Below, in pieces: positions 25,222 to 33,508 of a DNA stretch of 64,000 bases. Each line of letters starts with the position of its first letter. The first letter of the stretch is position 1. Where the stretch lies: contig CAZCFO010000001.1 of the NCBI GenBank assembly GCA_964497975.1, forward strand, positions 1-64,000, in the 5' to 3' direction. Origin of the DNA: JABFSS01 sp964497975 (lineage in GTDB: Bacteria > Patescibacteriota > Gracilibacteria > Peribacterales > Peribacteraceae). The notes below the pieces were generated by a model, which saw only the letters and a list, made by a program, of their open reading frames with translations, searched no databases and was not told the origin of the DNA. The position numbers and the translations under genes are program-made.

Positions 25222-25262
25222 GAAGCCCGAACCCTAGCCCCAACCCCGACCCCAACCCTATT
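25222..25262. repeat. single arm of CCCCAACCCCGA words
   Basis: CCTAGCCCCAACCCCGACCCCAACCC in degenerate 6-bp steps directly before ruvC; related words occur inside the PEPC gene (42456-42497). Confidence 0.65.
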
Positions 25263-25270
25263 CTTTTTGC

Positions 25271-25777
25271 ATGCGGATCATCGGTATCGACCCCGGGCTT
25301 GCCACCGTCGGCATCGGCATCGTGGAAGCGGAATCGGTGCACGCCATCCGCGTGGTCGAATGGATGACCATCGAAACGCCGGCCGGCATGCCCTCGGCGG
25401 ACCGCCTGAAGGAAATCCATGACGATCTGGACGAACTGCTGCGGGAGACCGGAGCGGATCTTGCGGTGGTCGAGCGTCTGTTCTTCCAGACAAACGTGAC
25501 CACGGCCATGGACGTCGCGCAGGCGCGCGGCGTGATTCTGCTGACGCTCGCGGAGCATGGCATTCCCGTTATCGAGCCCTCCCCGCTGCAGCTCAAATCA
25601 GCCATCACGGGAGACGGCAAGGCCGACAAGCGGCAGGTGCAGGACATGCTCAAGAGGATGCTGAGCCTGACGGCGATCCCCAAGCCGGATGATGCGGCGG
25701 ATGCGCTGGCATTAGCAGTGTATGGAGCCATTAGCCCTCCTGTGGAAATTCAAATTCCGAAACTCGAAACAATCTGA
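25271..25777 (+). CDS. ruvC: Holliday junction resolvase RuvC
   Basis: Cuts Holliday junctions after RuvAB branch migration. 168 residues; RNase-H-like catalytic acids are Asp7, Glu68, Asp141 and Asp144 in MRIIGIDPG, AVVERLFF and PDDAADALALA. The last residues (EIQIPKLETI) are encoded by the left arm of a word-palindrome. TATTCT ends 6 nt before the ATG. Confidence 0.95.
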   Translation: MRIIGIDPGLATVGIGIVEAESVHAIRVVEWMTIETPAGMPSADRLKEIHDDLDELLRETGADLAVVERLFFQTNVTTAMDVAQARGVILLTLAEHGIPVIEPSPLQLKSAITGDGKADKRQVQDMLKRMLSLTAIPKPDDAADALALAVYGAISPPVEIQIPKLETI

Positions 25778-25868
25778 TAATCACCAAATCCAAAAATCTT
25801 CCAAATACATTTTTTGCGACTTGAATTTCTTCTATTCCCGCATTGTTTCGGGTTTCGAGTTTTGTGCT
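25744..25868. repeat. word-palindrome shared by the 3' ends of two convergent genes
   Basis: Left arm CCGAAACTCGAAACAATC (25756-25773 core) and right arm GATTGTTTCGGGTTTCGAG-like (25840-25862 core). The left arm encodes the RuvC tail and the right arm, on the other strand, the tail of the PH-like protein. Confidence 0.8.
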
Positions 25869-26434
25869 TCGGAAGGATCGCGTTTGCCTCGGGGTTTCGC
25901 CACGAACGGCTTCAGATTTTGCAGTTCATTCCGGCGGACCGCGCTGTCGACTTTGTCGAAGAAGTGCTTGAGATCCTCGGCGTACGTGAGCGACGGGAAC
26001 TGCGCCTCGAACTTGGCATCCGCGGTGCCATACCGGATGCGCAGCGGGCGCGCGAGGAAGAACAGATCGAGGAGCATCCGGTGTCCCACTTCGCATTCCT
26101 GGAACTGCGACCATTTGATCGTCTTCATGGGCGCGTGGAAGAAGCTGCGGGGGTCCTCGACCAGAATGCGCTCCGTGGTCACGCGCAGGGTGGCATGCCT
26201 CCACCTGCGGACGCGCCAGGCGACGATGCCGGCGACGGCGAGCGCCCCGAGGATCGCCCAGGGCAGCATTGCCGCCTCCAGGGAGCCAGTGAGCGGCACC
26301 AGGACCGCTCCCAGCACCATGGCGAACAGAAGACCCTCCAGGAGGCCGCGCAGGGCCATGGCAATGAGGAGCGCGGGGGACGACCGCCGGTTGACCAGCA
26401 GGCGCTCGCTTTCGTGGAGGTAACGGTCGGACAT
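25832..26434 (-). CDS. membrane-anchored bacterial PH-domain-like protein
   Basis: 200 residues with two N-terminal helices (about 22-45 and 50-72) and a YdbS/YdbT-like PH fold: TLRVTTERILVEDPRSFFHAPMKTIKWSQFQECEV. Role unknown. The C-terminal AQNSKPETMRE comes from the palindrome arm. TATACT ends 6 nt before the ATG (GCTATACTGTTCCCATG). Confidence 0.75.
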   Translation of the reverse strand: MSDRYLHESERLLVNRRSSPALLIAMALRGLLEGLLFAMVLGAVLVPLTGSLEAAMLPWAILGALAVAGIVAWRVRRWRHATLRVTTERILVEDPRSFFHAPMKTIKWSQFQECEVGHRMLLDLFFLARPLRIRYGTADAKFEAQFPSLTYAEDLKHFFDKVDSAVRRNELQNLKPFVAKPRGKRDPSEAQNSKPETMRE

Positions 26435-26445
26435 GGGAACAGTAT

Positions 26446-26557
26446 AGCTCAGCTGATCAGCTTGTTAGCTTGTTTGCTCGTTAGCTTTTTAGCTTCCGAG
26501 CAAAGAGGCCACATACCAAACGAAAAGCTAAGAAGCTAACCAGCTAAGAAGCTATCG
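26446..26557. repeat. word-palindrome: AGCTTGTTAGCTTG / AGAAGCTAACC
   Basis: Left arm 26446-26496 of TTAGCT/CAGCTT words, right arm 26520-26557 of AAGCTAAGAAGCTAA words, loop of about 23 bases. It covers the 3' end of recF and overlaps the -10 region of the PH-like gene. Confidence 0.85.
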
Positions 26558-27650
26558 AGATTTTTCCCTCAGCCACCTCCCGAACTATTCCGGGAAATTG
26601 CTCCCGCCCGGGCATGTCCGTCGCCGTGAGGAACACCTGGTGTCCCGAAAACGCGGTGAGCACCCTCTCGCGATGCGCGGCGTCGAGCTCGGAGAAGATA
26701 TCGTCGAGAAGGATCAGCGGCTTCTCCCCCCGACGGACCTCGAGGTACGAGGCTTCCAGGAAGAGCAGGGCGAGGACCGCCACGCGCTGCTGTCCGCGCG
26801 AGGCGAAGGTGATGAGCGGGCGGCCGTCCACGAGCACCGTCCAGTCGTCGCGATGCGGTCCGGACGTCGTCGACTGCACGAGCAGATCCCGGGCGCGGTT
26901 GCGGACCAGCGTGTCATGCAACTCCTCCCGGATGGACGCGGGCTCCCGCGCGGCGGTGCCCGTCTCGTAGTGGATCTTCACGTCGGTCCACTGCTCGCCC
27001 AGCGCGCGGACTTCGTCGCCGATGGTCAGGTTGAATGTCTCGGAGAGTTCGCGACGCATGGTGATGAGCACGCTCCCCTGCTCCGCCAGCTGTTCGTCCC
27101 ACGGCGCCAGGGCGTCAGCGTCCCCGGGACGGTCCCCCAGCTCGCGCAGGAGGGCGTTGCGCTGCTTGAGGACGCGCTGGTAGGTGGAAAGGGCCCGGAA
27201 GTAGCCGGAGGAGACCTGGCAGAGCAACTGGTCGATGTACCGGCGGCGCTCGGACGGGGCGCCGGTGAAAAGCGACAGGTCCTGCGGCAAAAACGTGACC
27301 GCGGGCAGCAGGCCGACCATCTCCGAGAGCGGGATGCGCACGCCGTTGCGCAGGCAGCCTTTGAGCTTGCGCGGCGTGAGCTGGCTGACGACTTCGAGCT
27401 CCTGCTCCTCGCCCGCATCGGACCGGACCCTTCCCGTCACGCGGTAGAACTCCGTCCCCCACTGGCGCAGGTCCTGCTCGTCGAGACCGAGGAACGACTT
27501 GGTGAGCGACAGGAGCGAGATCGCCTCCAGGATGTTCGTCTTGCCGCTGCCGTTGGGCCCCACGAAGAGGTGAAGATCCTCGGAGGGGAACTCCAGCGTG
27601 AGTTTTCCGTAGTTGCGGTACTGCTCGAGGGAGAGGGAGAGAAGGCGCAC
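26544..27650 (-). CDS. recF: DNA replication and repair protein RecF
   Basis: SMC-like ATPase that loads RecA at gaps. 368 residues: Walker A GPNGSGKTN at 31-39, signature SRGQQRVAVLALL, Walker B LILLDDIFSELD. Length is normal. dnaA/dnaN/gyrB, frequent partners, are not next to it. Confidence 0.95.
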   Translation of the reverse strand: MRLLSLSLEQYRNYGKLTLEFPSEDLHLFVGPNGSGKTNILEAISLLSLTKSFLGLDEQDLRQWGTEFYRVTGRVRSDAGEEQELEVVSQLTPRKLKGCLRNGVRIPLSEMVGLLPAVTFLPQDLSLFTGAPSERRRYIDQLLCQVSSGYFRALSTYQRVLKQRNALLRELGDRPGDADALAPWDEQLAEQGSVLITMRRELSETFNLTIGDEVRALGEQWTDVKIHYETGTAAREPASIREELHDTLVRNRARDLLVQSTTSGPHRDDWTVLVDGRPLITFASRGQQRVAVLALLFLEASYLEVRRGEKPLILLDDIFSELDAAHRERVLTAFSGHQVFLTATDMPGREQFPGIVREVAEGKISIAS

Positions 27651-27655
27651 GTGGG

Positions 27656-27764
27656 TAGTGGAAAATTGAAAGTGGAAAGTGGAAAATTATGAGAGATAAA
27701 GAGTCTGCCGGAGGCCGTCCTGCACTTCCATCACTTTCCATTTTCCACTTTCCACTTTCCACTC
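27656..27764. repeat. word-palindrome: GTGGAAAGTGGAAA / TTTCCACTTTCCAC
   Basis: Left arm 27657-27688, right arm 27724-27764, loop 35 bases. It separates recF from the NUDIX gene and its right arm codes for the NUDIX tail (SGKWKVENGK). The same word set occurs inside murL, FemAB and the hydrolase gene. Confidence 0.9.
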
Positions 27765-28243
27765 AACGCCCGCAGGGCTTCCTCATACAATCCCCGCACA
27801 ATCTCCAGATATTCCTTCCTCCGGACGTACTTCGTCAGCTGTTCGATGGGAATCCACACGTACGCATCCACTTCCTTGCCGTCGACCGTCACCACGGGAT
27901 CCTGGGGCGCCGTGGCGAACACGTACTCGATGCGCTGGCCGCAGACGTCATCGGGGCGGAAGCGGCGGAAAGAGGACGGGAATTCGTACTGGTACACGCG
28001 CTCGCTCGTGCCGATGACCGTGCAGCCCTCCAGGGATGCCTCTTCCTTCAGCTCGCGCACGGCCGCCTGCGTCACGTCCTCCCCTTCTTCGATGCCGCCC
28101 TGCGGCAGCTGCCACGCATCCTTCTTGCGCGGCTTATGCAGGAGCAGGAGCTGGTAGACCGTGGTGCAGCCGGCACCGGGCGAACAGACCTCCGTGGGAC
28201 GGAGGACGAGGATGGAGGCCGCACGGCGGTAGTGATCGGACAC
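27731..28243 (-). CDS. NUDIX hydrolase (RppH-like)
   Basis: 170 residues with the Nudix box at 49-71: GGIEEGEDVTQ...RELKEE, where the usual final Gly is Ser70. The QLPQGGIEEGE context resembles diadenosine polyphosphate hydrolases and RppH, which removes 5' pyrophosphate from mRNA; this would be relevant where many mRNAs are leaderless. GTG start, with TATACT ending 6 nt before it. Confidence 0.88.
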   Translation of the reverse strand: MSDHYRRAASILVLRPTEVCSPGAGCTTVYQLLLLHKPRKKDAWQLPQGGIEEGEDVTQAAVRELKEEASLEGCTVIGTSERVYQYEFPSSFRRFRPDDVCGQRIEYVFATAPQDPVVTVDGKEVDAYVWIPIEQLTKYVRRKEYLEIVRGLYEEALRALSGKWKVENGK

Positions 28244-28249
28244 TCTGTG

Positions 28250-28255
28250 AGTATA
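28250..28255 (-). promoter_or_regulatory. -10 box 6 nt before a GTG start
   Basis: TATACT on the minus strand, then CACAGA, then GTG of the NUDIX gene: a clean example of the leaderless arrangement. Confidence 0.65.
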
Positions 28256-28256
28256 G

Positions 28257-28332
28257 GCAAACGAAGGAAACGAAGGAAACGATGCAAACGAGGATCCTCG
28301 TTTACTTCGTTTGCGTCGATTGCCTCGTTTGC
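28257..28332. repeat. word-palindrome: AACGAAGGAAACG / CGTTTGCCTCGTTTGC
   Basis: Two arms of about 38 bp with no loop, built of AAACGA-type words; sister element at 59310-59380 uses the same word. It lies between bL33 and the NUDIX promoter. Confidence 0.9.
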
Positions 28333-28524
28333 TTATTTAGAGTGTCTCTCCTCCTTCTGCTTGGTGGGCTGGCGCTTGCGGCAATCCGCCGTCGGGCAGT
28401 ACTTCTCGACTTTGAAATCCTTCCACGTCTTCCCTTCCTTCTGGCGGTGCAGACGGACGGTACCGATCCGCGCATTGCAGACGGTACACAACATGGCGAA
28501 GACGGTGCGCTTTCCTCGAGGCAT
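28333..28524 (-). CDS. rpmG: large subunit ribosomal protein bL33
   Basis: 63 residues: MPRGKR start, zinc-ribbon half CTVCN, the KVEKYCPTADCRKRQPTKQ end characteristic of bL33, with both cysteine pairs kept and a few extra residues in the middle. Basic C-terminal tail. It starts 13 bases after the stop of the DMT transporter gene upstream. Confidence 0.75.
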   Translation of the reverse strand: MPRGKRTVFAMLCTVCNARIGTVRLHRQKEGKTWKDFKVEKYCPTADCRKRQPTKQKEERHSK

Positions 28525-28536
28525 AGCCCGGAGATG

Positions 28537-29427
28537 TTACTGAGGGAGGGCCAAAAGAGCAAGTCCCGCGAAAACGACCGAGAAGCTGACTATTTTGACC
28601 CGCAGCGACTGGCCCGTGAGAAGTTCCCGTGCCGCTTTCCGGGGCAAAAGACGATAAAGCACGTACGCAAGGAACAGAATGACGAACGGCTGCACATTGG
28701 TCACGATGGCCGACAGCGACAGGGGTCCGATCGCATACGCGGCCGTATTCAGGGCGACGCCCGAAAAGAACATCACAATGACAACGGCATTGATCAGGAA
28801 GTAATGCCAGCTCATGCCGGGGAAGAGCGAGAGGACCTGCCGGCGCCATCGCGGCACCAGGAGCGGGATGATCAGGGAGAATCCTTCGCGGCCCAGCACC
28901 GCCCAGAGGAACGTCTGCATCACCGAGACGCCGTCCGCGAGGGCCGCCTTCTGCACGAGATAGAACGGGACATTGAGCGCTGCGAGGACGAACAGAATGG
29001 CAAGATCGGAACCCTTCAGCGTCTTGCCCCACACCGTGAGCAGCAGCACGCCGCCGAGCAGCAACGCGACGCCGAGGAACTGCAGCGAGGACCACACTTC
29101 GCCGAAGAGCAGCCAGCCCCCCAGGCTGAGCATCACGGCCATCATGGCCCAGGCGACGTTCGTGAGGGATACGTCGACGCGATCGAGCGACGCGAAGAAC
29201 ACCCAGTCCCCGAACAGCGAGACGATGCCGACCCCCAGCAATGCCCAGCTCCACGGCGTCCATACGCCGTAGAGGGAGAAGAGGATGACGAGCAGCAGCG
29301 CGCTCCAGTAGCTCTGGTGCCACTGCAGCGCATACGGTTTCTTGTGATAGTGCTCGACCAAAACGGAATCGAGAAGATTCACGATCGCCCAGCAGCAGAC
29401 CGACAGCATTTGCAGCGGAAACCACAT
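28537..29427 (-). CDS. EamA/DMT-superfamily transporter
   Basis: 296 residues, ten hydrophobic helices as two five-helix halves. The GEVWSSLQFLGVALLLGGVLLL stretch is typical of EamA repeats; substrate unknown. TAGGCT ends 6 nt before the ATG. Confidence 0.8.
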   Translation of the reverse strand: MWFPLQMLSVCCWAIVNLLDSVLVEHYHKKPYALQWHQSYWSALLLVILFSLYGVWTPWSWALLGVGIVSLFGDWVFFASLDRVDVSLTNVAWAMMAVMLSLGGWLLFGEVWSSLQFLGVALLLGGVLLLTVWGKTLKGSDLAILFVLAALNVPFYLVQKAALADGVSVMQTFLWAVLGREGFSLIIPLLVPRWRRQVLSLFPGMSWHYFLINAVVIVMFFSGVALNTAAYAIGPLSLSAIVTNVQPFVILFLAYVLYRLLPRKAARELLTGQSLRVKIVSFSVVFAGLALLALPQ

Positions 29428-29444
29428 GCTCCCAGCCTACAGCA

Positions 29445-30407
29445 TCAACCGGCCATGTACCCCTCCAATCCCGTGGTGCTGAGGTAATTGAAGACGCTGT
29501 TGGCGGCGATGGACCCTTCGCCCGCGGCCGTGGCGAACTGCGCGAAGTAATTGGAGCCGGAGGTGACGTCGCCCGCGCCGAAGAAACCGGGAACGCTGGA
29601 TGCCATGTCCGGACCGACCTTCAGGTAGCCCTTGGCGTCGATCTCCGCGCCCACCTGCTTGGCCAGCTCCGTGGAGGGAATGGATCCGACTTCGATGAAC
29701 ACCCCGTCGACCGTGAGGGAATCCGACCCATTGAACGGCTTCGCAAGCTTGAGGGACCGCACCTTGGTATCGCCGACGACTTCCGTCGCCTGGTTCTCCA
29801 GCACCATCACGATGTTCTTCCGTTCTTTGACCTTCTCGACCCAGTAGGGCTCAGCACGGAAGTCCCTGCGGCGGTGCACGAGATAGACGGACCTGGCGAC
29901 CTGCGCGGCGATGGCGGCGCCCTCCACGGCGCTGTCCCCTCCTCCGATGACGGCGACATCCTTGTTCTTGTAGAAGAACGCGTCGCACGTGGCGCAGTAC
30001 GTGACGCCCCGGCCCGAGAACGCCTCCTCGCCCTTGATACCCAGGTGCCGCTTCGCCGATCCCGTCGCGAGAATCACGGCGCGGGCCTCCGCGGTCTCGC
30101 CGTTCTGATACGTGATGCGGAATCCGCCGCTTGCAGGTCGAAGACCTGCGCTGATTTTTTCCAACTTCGCGATGTAGGCGACCTTGTGCGTGACTTCACT
30201 GAAGCTCACGGCGTGCTTCTTGAACTTCTCCATCAGATCGGGGCCTTTGATGTCGATCTCCCCGGGCCAGTTGCCGACGTCCGCGGCGGTGATGCCCATG
30301 CCGCCCTCCACCCCGCCCACGAGCAGCGTCTTGAGCTTGTAGCGGGCCGTGTAGATGGCTGCGGTGTATCCCGCACAACCCAAACCGATAATTGCGACAT
30401 CAAACAT
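29445..30407 (-). CDS. trxB: thioredoxin reductase-like flavoprotein
   Basis: Passes electrons from NADPH through FAD to a disulfide partner. 320 residues: FAD motif GLGCAGYTAA at 8-17, redox pair CATC at 138-141, NADPH motif GGGDSAVEGA, and GAGDVTSGSN for the second FAD contact. A small hairpin (GCAGGTC-GAA-GACCTGC, 30130-30146) is inserted in frame and gives SAGLRPASGG near residue 86-95. The frame is open upstream, but MFDVAIIG at 30407 is the natural start, with TACGAT ending 6 nt before it. Confidence 0.92.
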   Translation of the reverse strand: MFDVAIIGLGCAGYTAAIYTARYKLKTLLVGGVEGGMGITAADVGNWPGEIDIKGPDLMEKFKKHAVSFSEVTHKVAYIAKLEKISAGLRPASGGFRITYQNGETAEARAVILATGSAKRHLGIKGEEAFSGRGVTYCATCDAFFYKNKDVAVIGGGDSAVEGAAIAAQVARSVYLVHRRRDFRAEPYWVEKVKERKNIVMVLENQATEVVGDTKVRSLKLAKPFNGSDSLTVDGVFIEVGSIPSTELAKQVGAEIDAKGYLKVGPDMASSVPGFFGAGDVTSGSNYFAQFATAAGEGSIAANSVFNYLSTTGLEGYMAG

Positions 30408-30432
30408 GGAAGAATCGTAGAACAGACCCGGG

Positions 30433-30531
30433 CGAAAAGGAACACAAGGGGACAAGGAACACGAGGAACACAAAGAGAGCAAGGAACAGGACGAGCCTCC
30501 TCGCGTTCTTTGTGTTCTTTGTGTTCCTATC
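30433..30531. repeat. word-palindrome: AAGGAACACAAGG / TTTGTGTTCTTTGTG
   Basis: Left arm 30433-30494 and right arm 30498-30531; the left arm is about twice as long as the right. Located between gdhA and trxB. Confidence 0.85.
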
Positions 30532-30534
30532 GAA

Positions 30535-31848
30535 TCACGACACCCACCCCCGCACCCGCATCGCCTCCACCATCCTGCTGACCCCCACGATGAACGCCGC
30601 CTGGCGGTAGCTCACTTTGCGGCGGTGCACCTCGCGGCGGACGTCCTTGTAGGCCTGCAGGATCACGCGCTTGAGATCGGCGTCGACCTGCCCGTCGGTC
30701 CACTGCTCGCCGCTGCGCCCCTGCGTCCATTCGAAGTAGCTCACCGTGACGCCGCCGGCATTGGCCAACACGTCGGGGATCACGCGGACTTTCCGCTTTT
30801 CGAGGATCTCGTCGGCTTCGGGCGTCGTGGGGCCGTTGGCCAGTTCCAGGATGTACCGCGCCTTGATGTTCTTCGCATTCTTCCCGGTGATGACGTTGTC
30901 GAGCGCGGCGGGAATCAGGATGTCGCACGGCAGCTCGAGCAATTCTTCGTTCGTGACCCGCCGGACGTTGTCCATCTTCATCTTGTCCAGATCGCAGACG
31001 GACCCCGTGCAGTATTCTCCGGTCACGGAGCCGGTCTTGTTCTTGTACTTCTCGATGCGCACGGGGTCGAGGCCGTCGGGAGAGCTGATGCCGCCCTGGG
31101 AATCGGAAATGCCGACGATCGTGTACCCGGCGTCGTGCAGGAAGCGCGCCATGGTGGCGCCCGCGTTGCCGAAGCCCTGGACGACCACGCGCAGGTCGCG
31201 GGGATCCAGCGCCTCCCCCTCCACCAGTTCCTGCAGGATGTAGAAGCCGCCGCGCGCGGTGGCCATGTCGCGGCCGCGGGAACCGTCGTAGCTGAGCGGC
31301 TTGCCGGTGATCATGCCAGGCGAGTACGTGCGGGTGAGCTTTTCATACTCATCGCGCATCCAGGCCATGACCGCGGGCGTGGTGTTCACGTCCGGCGCGG
31401 GCACGTCGATGTCGGGCCCGATGTGGTCGAGGAACGCGCGGACGTACGCGCGGGAGAGCTCCTGCAGCTCGCGCTTGCTGAGCGTCTTGGGATCGCACTG
31501 GATGCCGCCCTTGGCGCCGCCGAACGGCACGCCGACGACTGCGGTCTTTACCGCCATCAACGCCGCCAGCGCGCTCACCTCGTCTTCGTCCGCCAGCGGG
31601 TGGTAGCGGATGCCGCCCTTGTACGGGCCGCGCGCGTTGTTGTACTGGACGCGGAAGGCCGGGAACGACTCCTTTTTGCCGGCTCGCCCTGAGCCTGGCG
31701 AAGGGTCGCGGGTGATCGTCAGCTGCTTTTTATGGGCATGCTGGGGCTCCAGCAGAAACTTTTTCTCCGCGGGAGAGAGCTCGAGGAGCTCCATGGTCTC
31801 CTTCAGATTTTTAACAAACCGCTGATAGGGTGTGCGTGCAGTAGTCAT
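30535..31848 (-). CDS. gdhA: glutamate dehydrogenase
   Basis: Interconverts glutamate with 2-oxoglutarate and ammonia using NAD(P). 437 residues; substrate-binding GPYKGGIRYHP, catalytic lysine in VPFGGAKGGI, VPAPDVNTTP and the Rossmann loop GFGNAGATMA. A REP-like hairpin (family R4, 31682-31706) is inserted in frame near the N-terminus, giving RDPSPGSGRAG where relatives have a short strand. The ATG at 31848 is preferred to the TTG two codons upstream. Confidence 0.95.
   Translation of the reverse strand: MTTARTPYQRFVKNLKETMELLELSPAEKKFLLEPQHAHKKQLTITRDPSPGSGRAGKKESFPAFRVQYNNARGPYKGGIRYHPLADEDEVSALAALMAVKTAVVGVPFGGAKGGIQCDPKTLSKRELQELSRAYVRAFLDHIGPDIDVPAPDVNTTPAVMAWMRDEYEKLTRTYSPGMITGKPLSYDGSRGRDMATARGGFYILQELVEGEALDPRDLRVVVQGFGNAGATMARFLHDAGYTIVGISDSQGGISSPDGLDPVRIEKYKNKTGSVTGEYCTGSVCDLDKMKMDNVRRVTNEELLELPCDILIPAALDNVITGKNAKNIKARYILELANGPTTPEADEILEKRKVRVIPDVLANAGGVTVSYFEWTQGRSGEQWTDGQVDADLKRVILQAYKDVRREVHRRKVSYRQAAFIVGVSRMVEAMRVRGWVS
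31682..31706. repeat. REP family R4 hairpin inside gdhA
   Basis: CGCCCTGAGCCTGGCGAAGGG: the CCCTGAGC...CGAAGGG unit also seen at 43894-43934. Translated in frame. Confidence 0.75.
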
Positions 31849-31886
31849 AGTCAAACAAGACTACGCAGCCACCGGAAGCGGTGCAA

Positions 31887-32522
31887 TCAACAAGTCATCG
31901 AAATGCCGCACGCGTCGCAGACGGCATCCAGGACCTGATTTTGCGCGGTGAGCGAAGTGGCGGCCGACGCATTGGCGGCTTTGGCGTTCACGTCGAACGC
32001 GCGCCAGACTTCGAGGTGCTTCTCTTCCTTGAGGTGCTCGTCGAAGTAGATCTGCGCGTCCTCGGAAACGAGTCCGTAGAAATCGCAGAGACCCTGCTTC
32101 TTCGTCTGGGCGATGGCGGGAAGTTCGGCCTCGAGCGCGTACATGGCGGTGATGCCCTCGTCCTGGCCCTGCTCGGCGAGCTTCTCCAGCGTGTCGACGG
32201 CCTTCTGCACCTTCTCGGACGGCTGGTGCGAGAGCAGTTCCTGTTCCGACAGCCCCAGGCTCCATGCGAAGCGCTTCCAGAGGTCGACGTGCTCCTGTTC
32301 CTCGCGCATGTTCTCGGCGATCTGGCCCTGGAGATGACGGTCCGAGACGCGCTCGCCCACGCGGGCGACGATGCCCGGGATGCGCTGCACCAGGTGGAAG
32401 TACTCCTTGGCGTACACGCGCAGATCCCCGAGCGTCAGCTCGCCCTTGGACCAGGCGACATAGAAGGGATGCTTGAGGAGGCTTTTGTCGGCAATGAGGG
32501 GGTCGAGAGCGGAGAGTTTCAT
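31887..32522 (-). CDS. CADD/TenA/PqqC-like haem-oxygenase-fold protein
   Basis: 211 residues, all helical, with PFYVAWSKGELTLGDLRVYAKEYFHLV at the start and possible di-metal ligands in AENMREEQEHVDLW, ALEAELPAIA and FDEHLKEEKHLEVW. This resembles the CADD family (a chlamydial member makes p-aminobenzoate for folate by sacrificing its own residues) and related PqqC/TenA enzymes. The exact reaction is not known from sequence. Long Cys-containing C-tail (AVCDACGISMTC). Confidence 0.75.
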   Translation of the reverse strand: MKLSALDPLIADKSLLKHPFYVAWSKGELTLGDLRVYAKEYFHLVQRIPGIVARVGERVSDRHLQGQIAENMREEQEHVDLWKRFAWSLGLSEQELLSHQPSEKVQKAVDTLEKLAEQGQDEGITAMYALEAELPAIAQTKKQGLCDFYGLVSEDAQIYFDEHLKEEKHLEVWRAFDVNAKAANASAATSLTAQNQVLDAVCDACGISMTC

Positions 32523-32544
32523 GGGTGCGGGGGGGGAACGGGGT

Positions 32545-32620
32545 GCATCGTATCACGTATTCCGTATTATGCAGTATGCAGTCTGAAGCGTAATACATGA
32601 TACGGAATACAAAATACATC
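32545..32620. repeat. word-palindrome: GTATCACGTATTCCGTATTATGC / GCGTAATACATGATACGGAATAC
   Basis: Left arm 32545-32585 and right arm 32587-32620, words of GTATTCC/GGAATAC type. It fills the spacer between the CADD-like and BtuF-like genes. Confidence 0.8.
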
Positions 32621-32647
32621 AACGAAGGGCGCGACCCATCAGTGCCC

Positions 32648-33409
32648 CTACGACAATTGCTCGAACAACCACCCATAGATCCGCTGCGCCCCTTCCACCA
32701 GCCGCGGACCAGGCCTGTTGAGCAATGAATCGTCGATCACCCGGACCTGGCCGGACGCCACCGCGCGCAGGCCCCCCCACCCCTCCCGCTCCTGCAGGAT
32801 CTTTTTGTCGGCGAGAGAACCCGCGCCGCACCAGCTGATGACGATCAAATCCGGATCGAATGCCTGCACCTCCGCGAACGTGACCTCGCGGCTGAGTTCC
32901 CCGTCCTGAATCGGGAACGGCGTTCCCCCGGCGATGCGGATGATCTCGGGCACCCAGTTACCGGACGCCATCGGCGGCAGGTGCCACTCTTCCACGTACA
33001 CTCTGGGGCGGCGGGAGAGCAGGCGCGCACGCTGTTTGACCGCATTGAATCCCTGCTGCATCGCAAGCACGAGGCGCTCCCCTTCCGGGACTTTTTCGAG
33101 AATCACCGCAAGCTGGCGGATGGATTCATAGACCGCGTTGATGCTCCGCGGATCCTGATGGACGACGCCCAATTCCGCCGCCTGCAGTTCGGCGGCGAGT
33201 TTTTGCTGAATGACCGTTCCCGTGATGACGATCTCCGGCGCGAATTTCTTCACCTCTTCCACGGCGATTTCCTGATGCCCCCGCAGCCGCGGTAGCTTTT
33301 TTGCGCTGTCGGGAAAATTGCTGAACTGGTCCACGCAGACGATGTCGTTCTGGAGCCCGAGCCCGAAGAGGATCTCGGTTGCGGCGGGAGAGAGTGACGC
33401 GATGCGCAT
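32648..33409 (-). CDS. BtuF/TroA-like metal or cobalamin binding protein without signal peptide
   Basis: 253 residues of the helical-backbone binding-protein fold: MRIASLSPAATEILFGLGL, APEIVITGTVIQQ, ERLVLAMQQGFNAVKQRA (backbone helix), VPEIIRIAGGTPF. The family normally delivers cobalamin or iron complexes to an ABC importer in the periplasm, but here there is no signal peptide or lipobox and no permease gene nearby, so it may act in the cytoplasm. TAGGCT ends 6 nt before the ATG. Confidence 0.8.
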   Translation of the reverse strand: MRIASLSPAATEILFGLGLQNDIVCVDQFSNFPDSAKKLPRLRGHQEIAVEEVKKFAPEIVITGTVIQQKLAAELQAAELGVVHQDPRSINAVYESIRQLAVILEKVPEGERLVLAMQQGFNAVKQRARLLSRRPRVYVEEWHLPPMASGNWVPEIIRIAGGTPFPIQDGELSREVTFAEVQAFDPDLIVISWCGAGSLADKKILQEREGWGGLRAVASGQVRVIDDSLLNRPGPRLVEGAQRIYGWLFEQLS

Positions 33410-33508
33410 GCGGAAAGCCTATCAAATAACGTGTGCTGCAGCCGCAAAAATGCGGGATGAAAGAATTTCCTTGAGAGGAAAAAGCAGTTGTGAAATAGTC
33501 CCGCTCCT

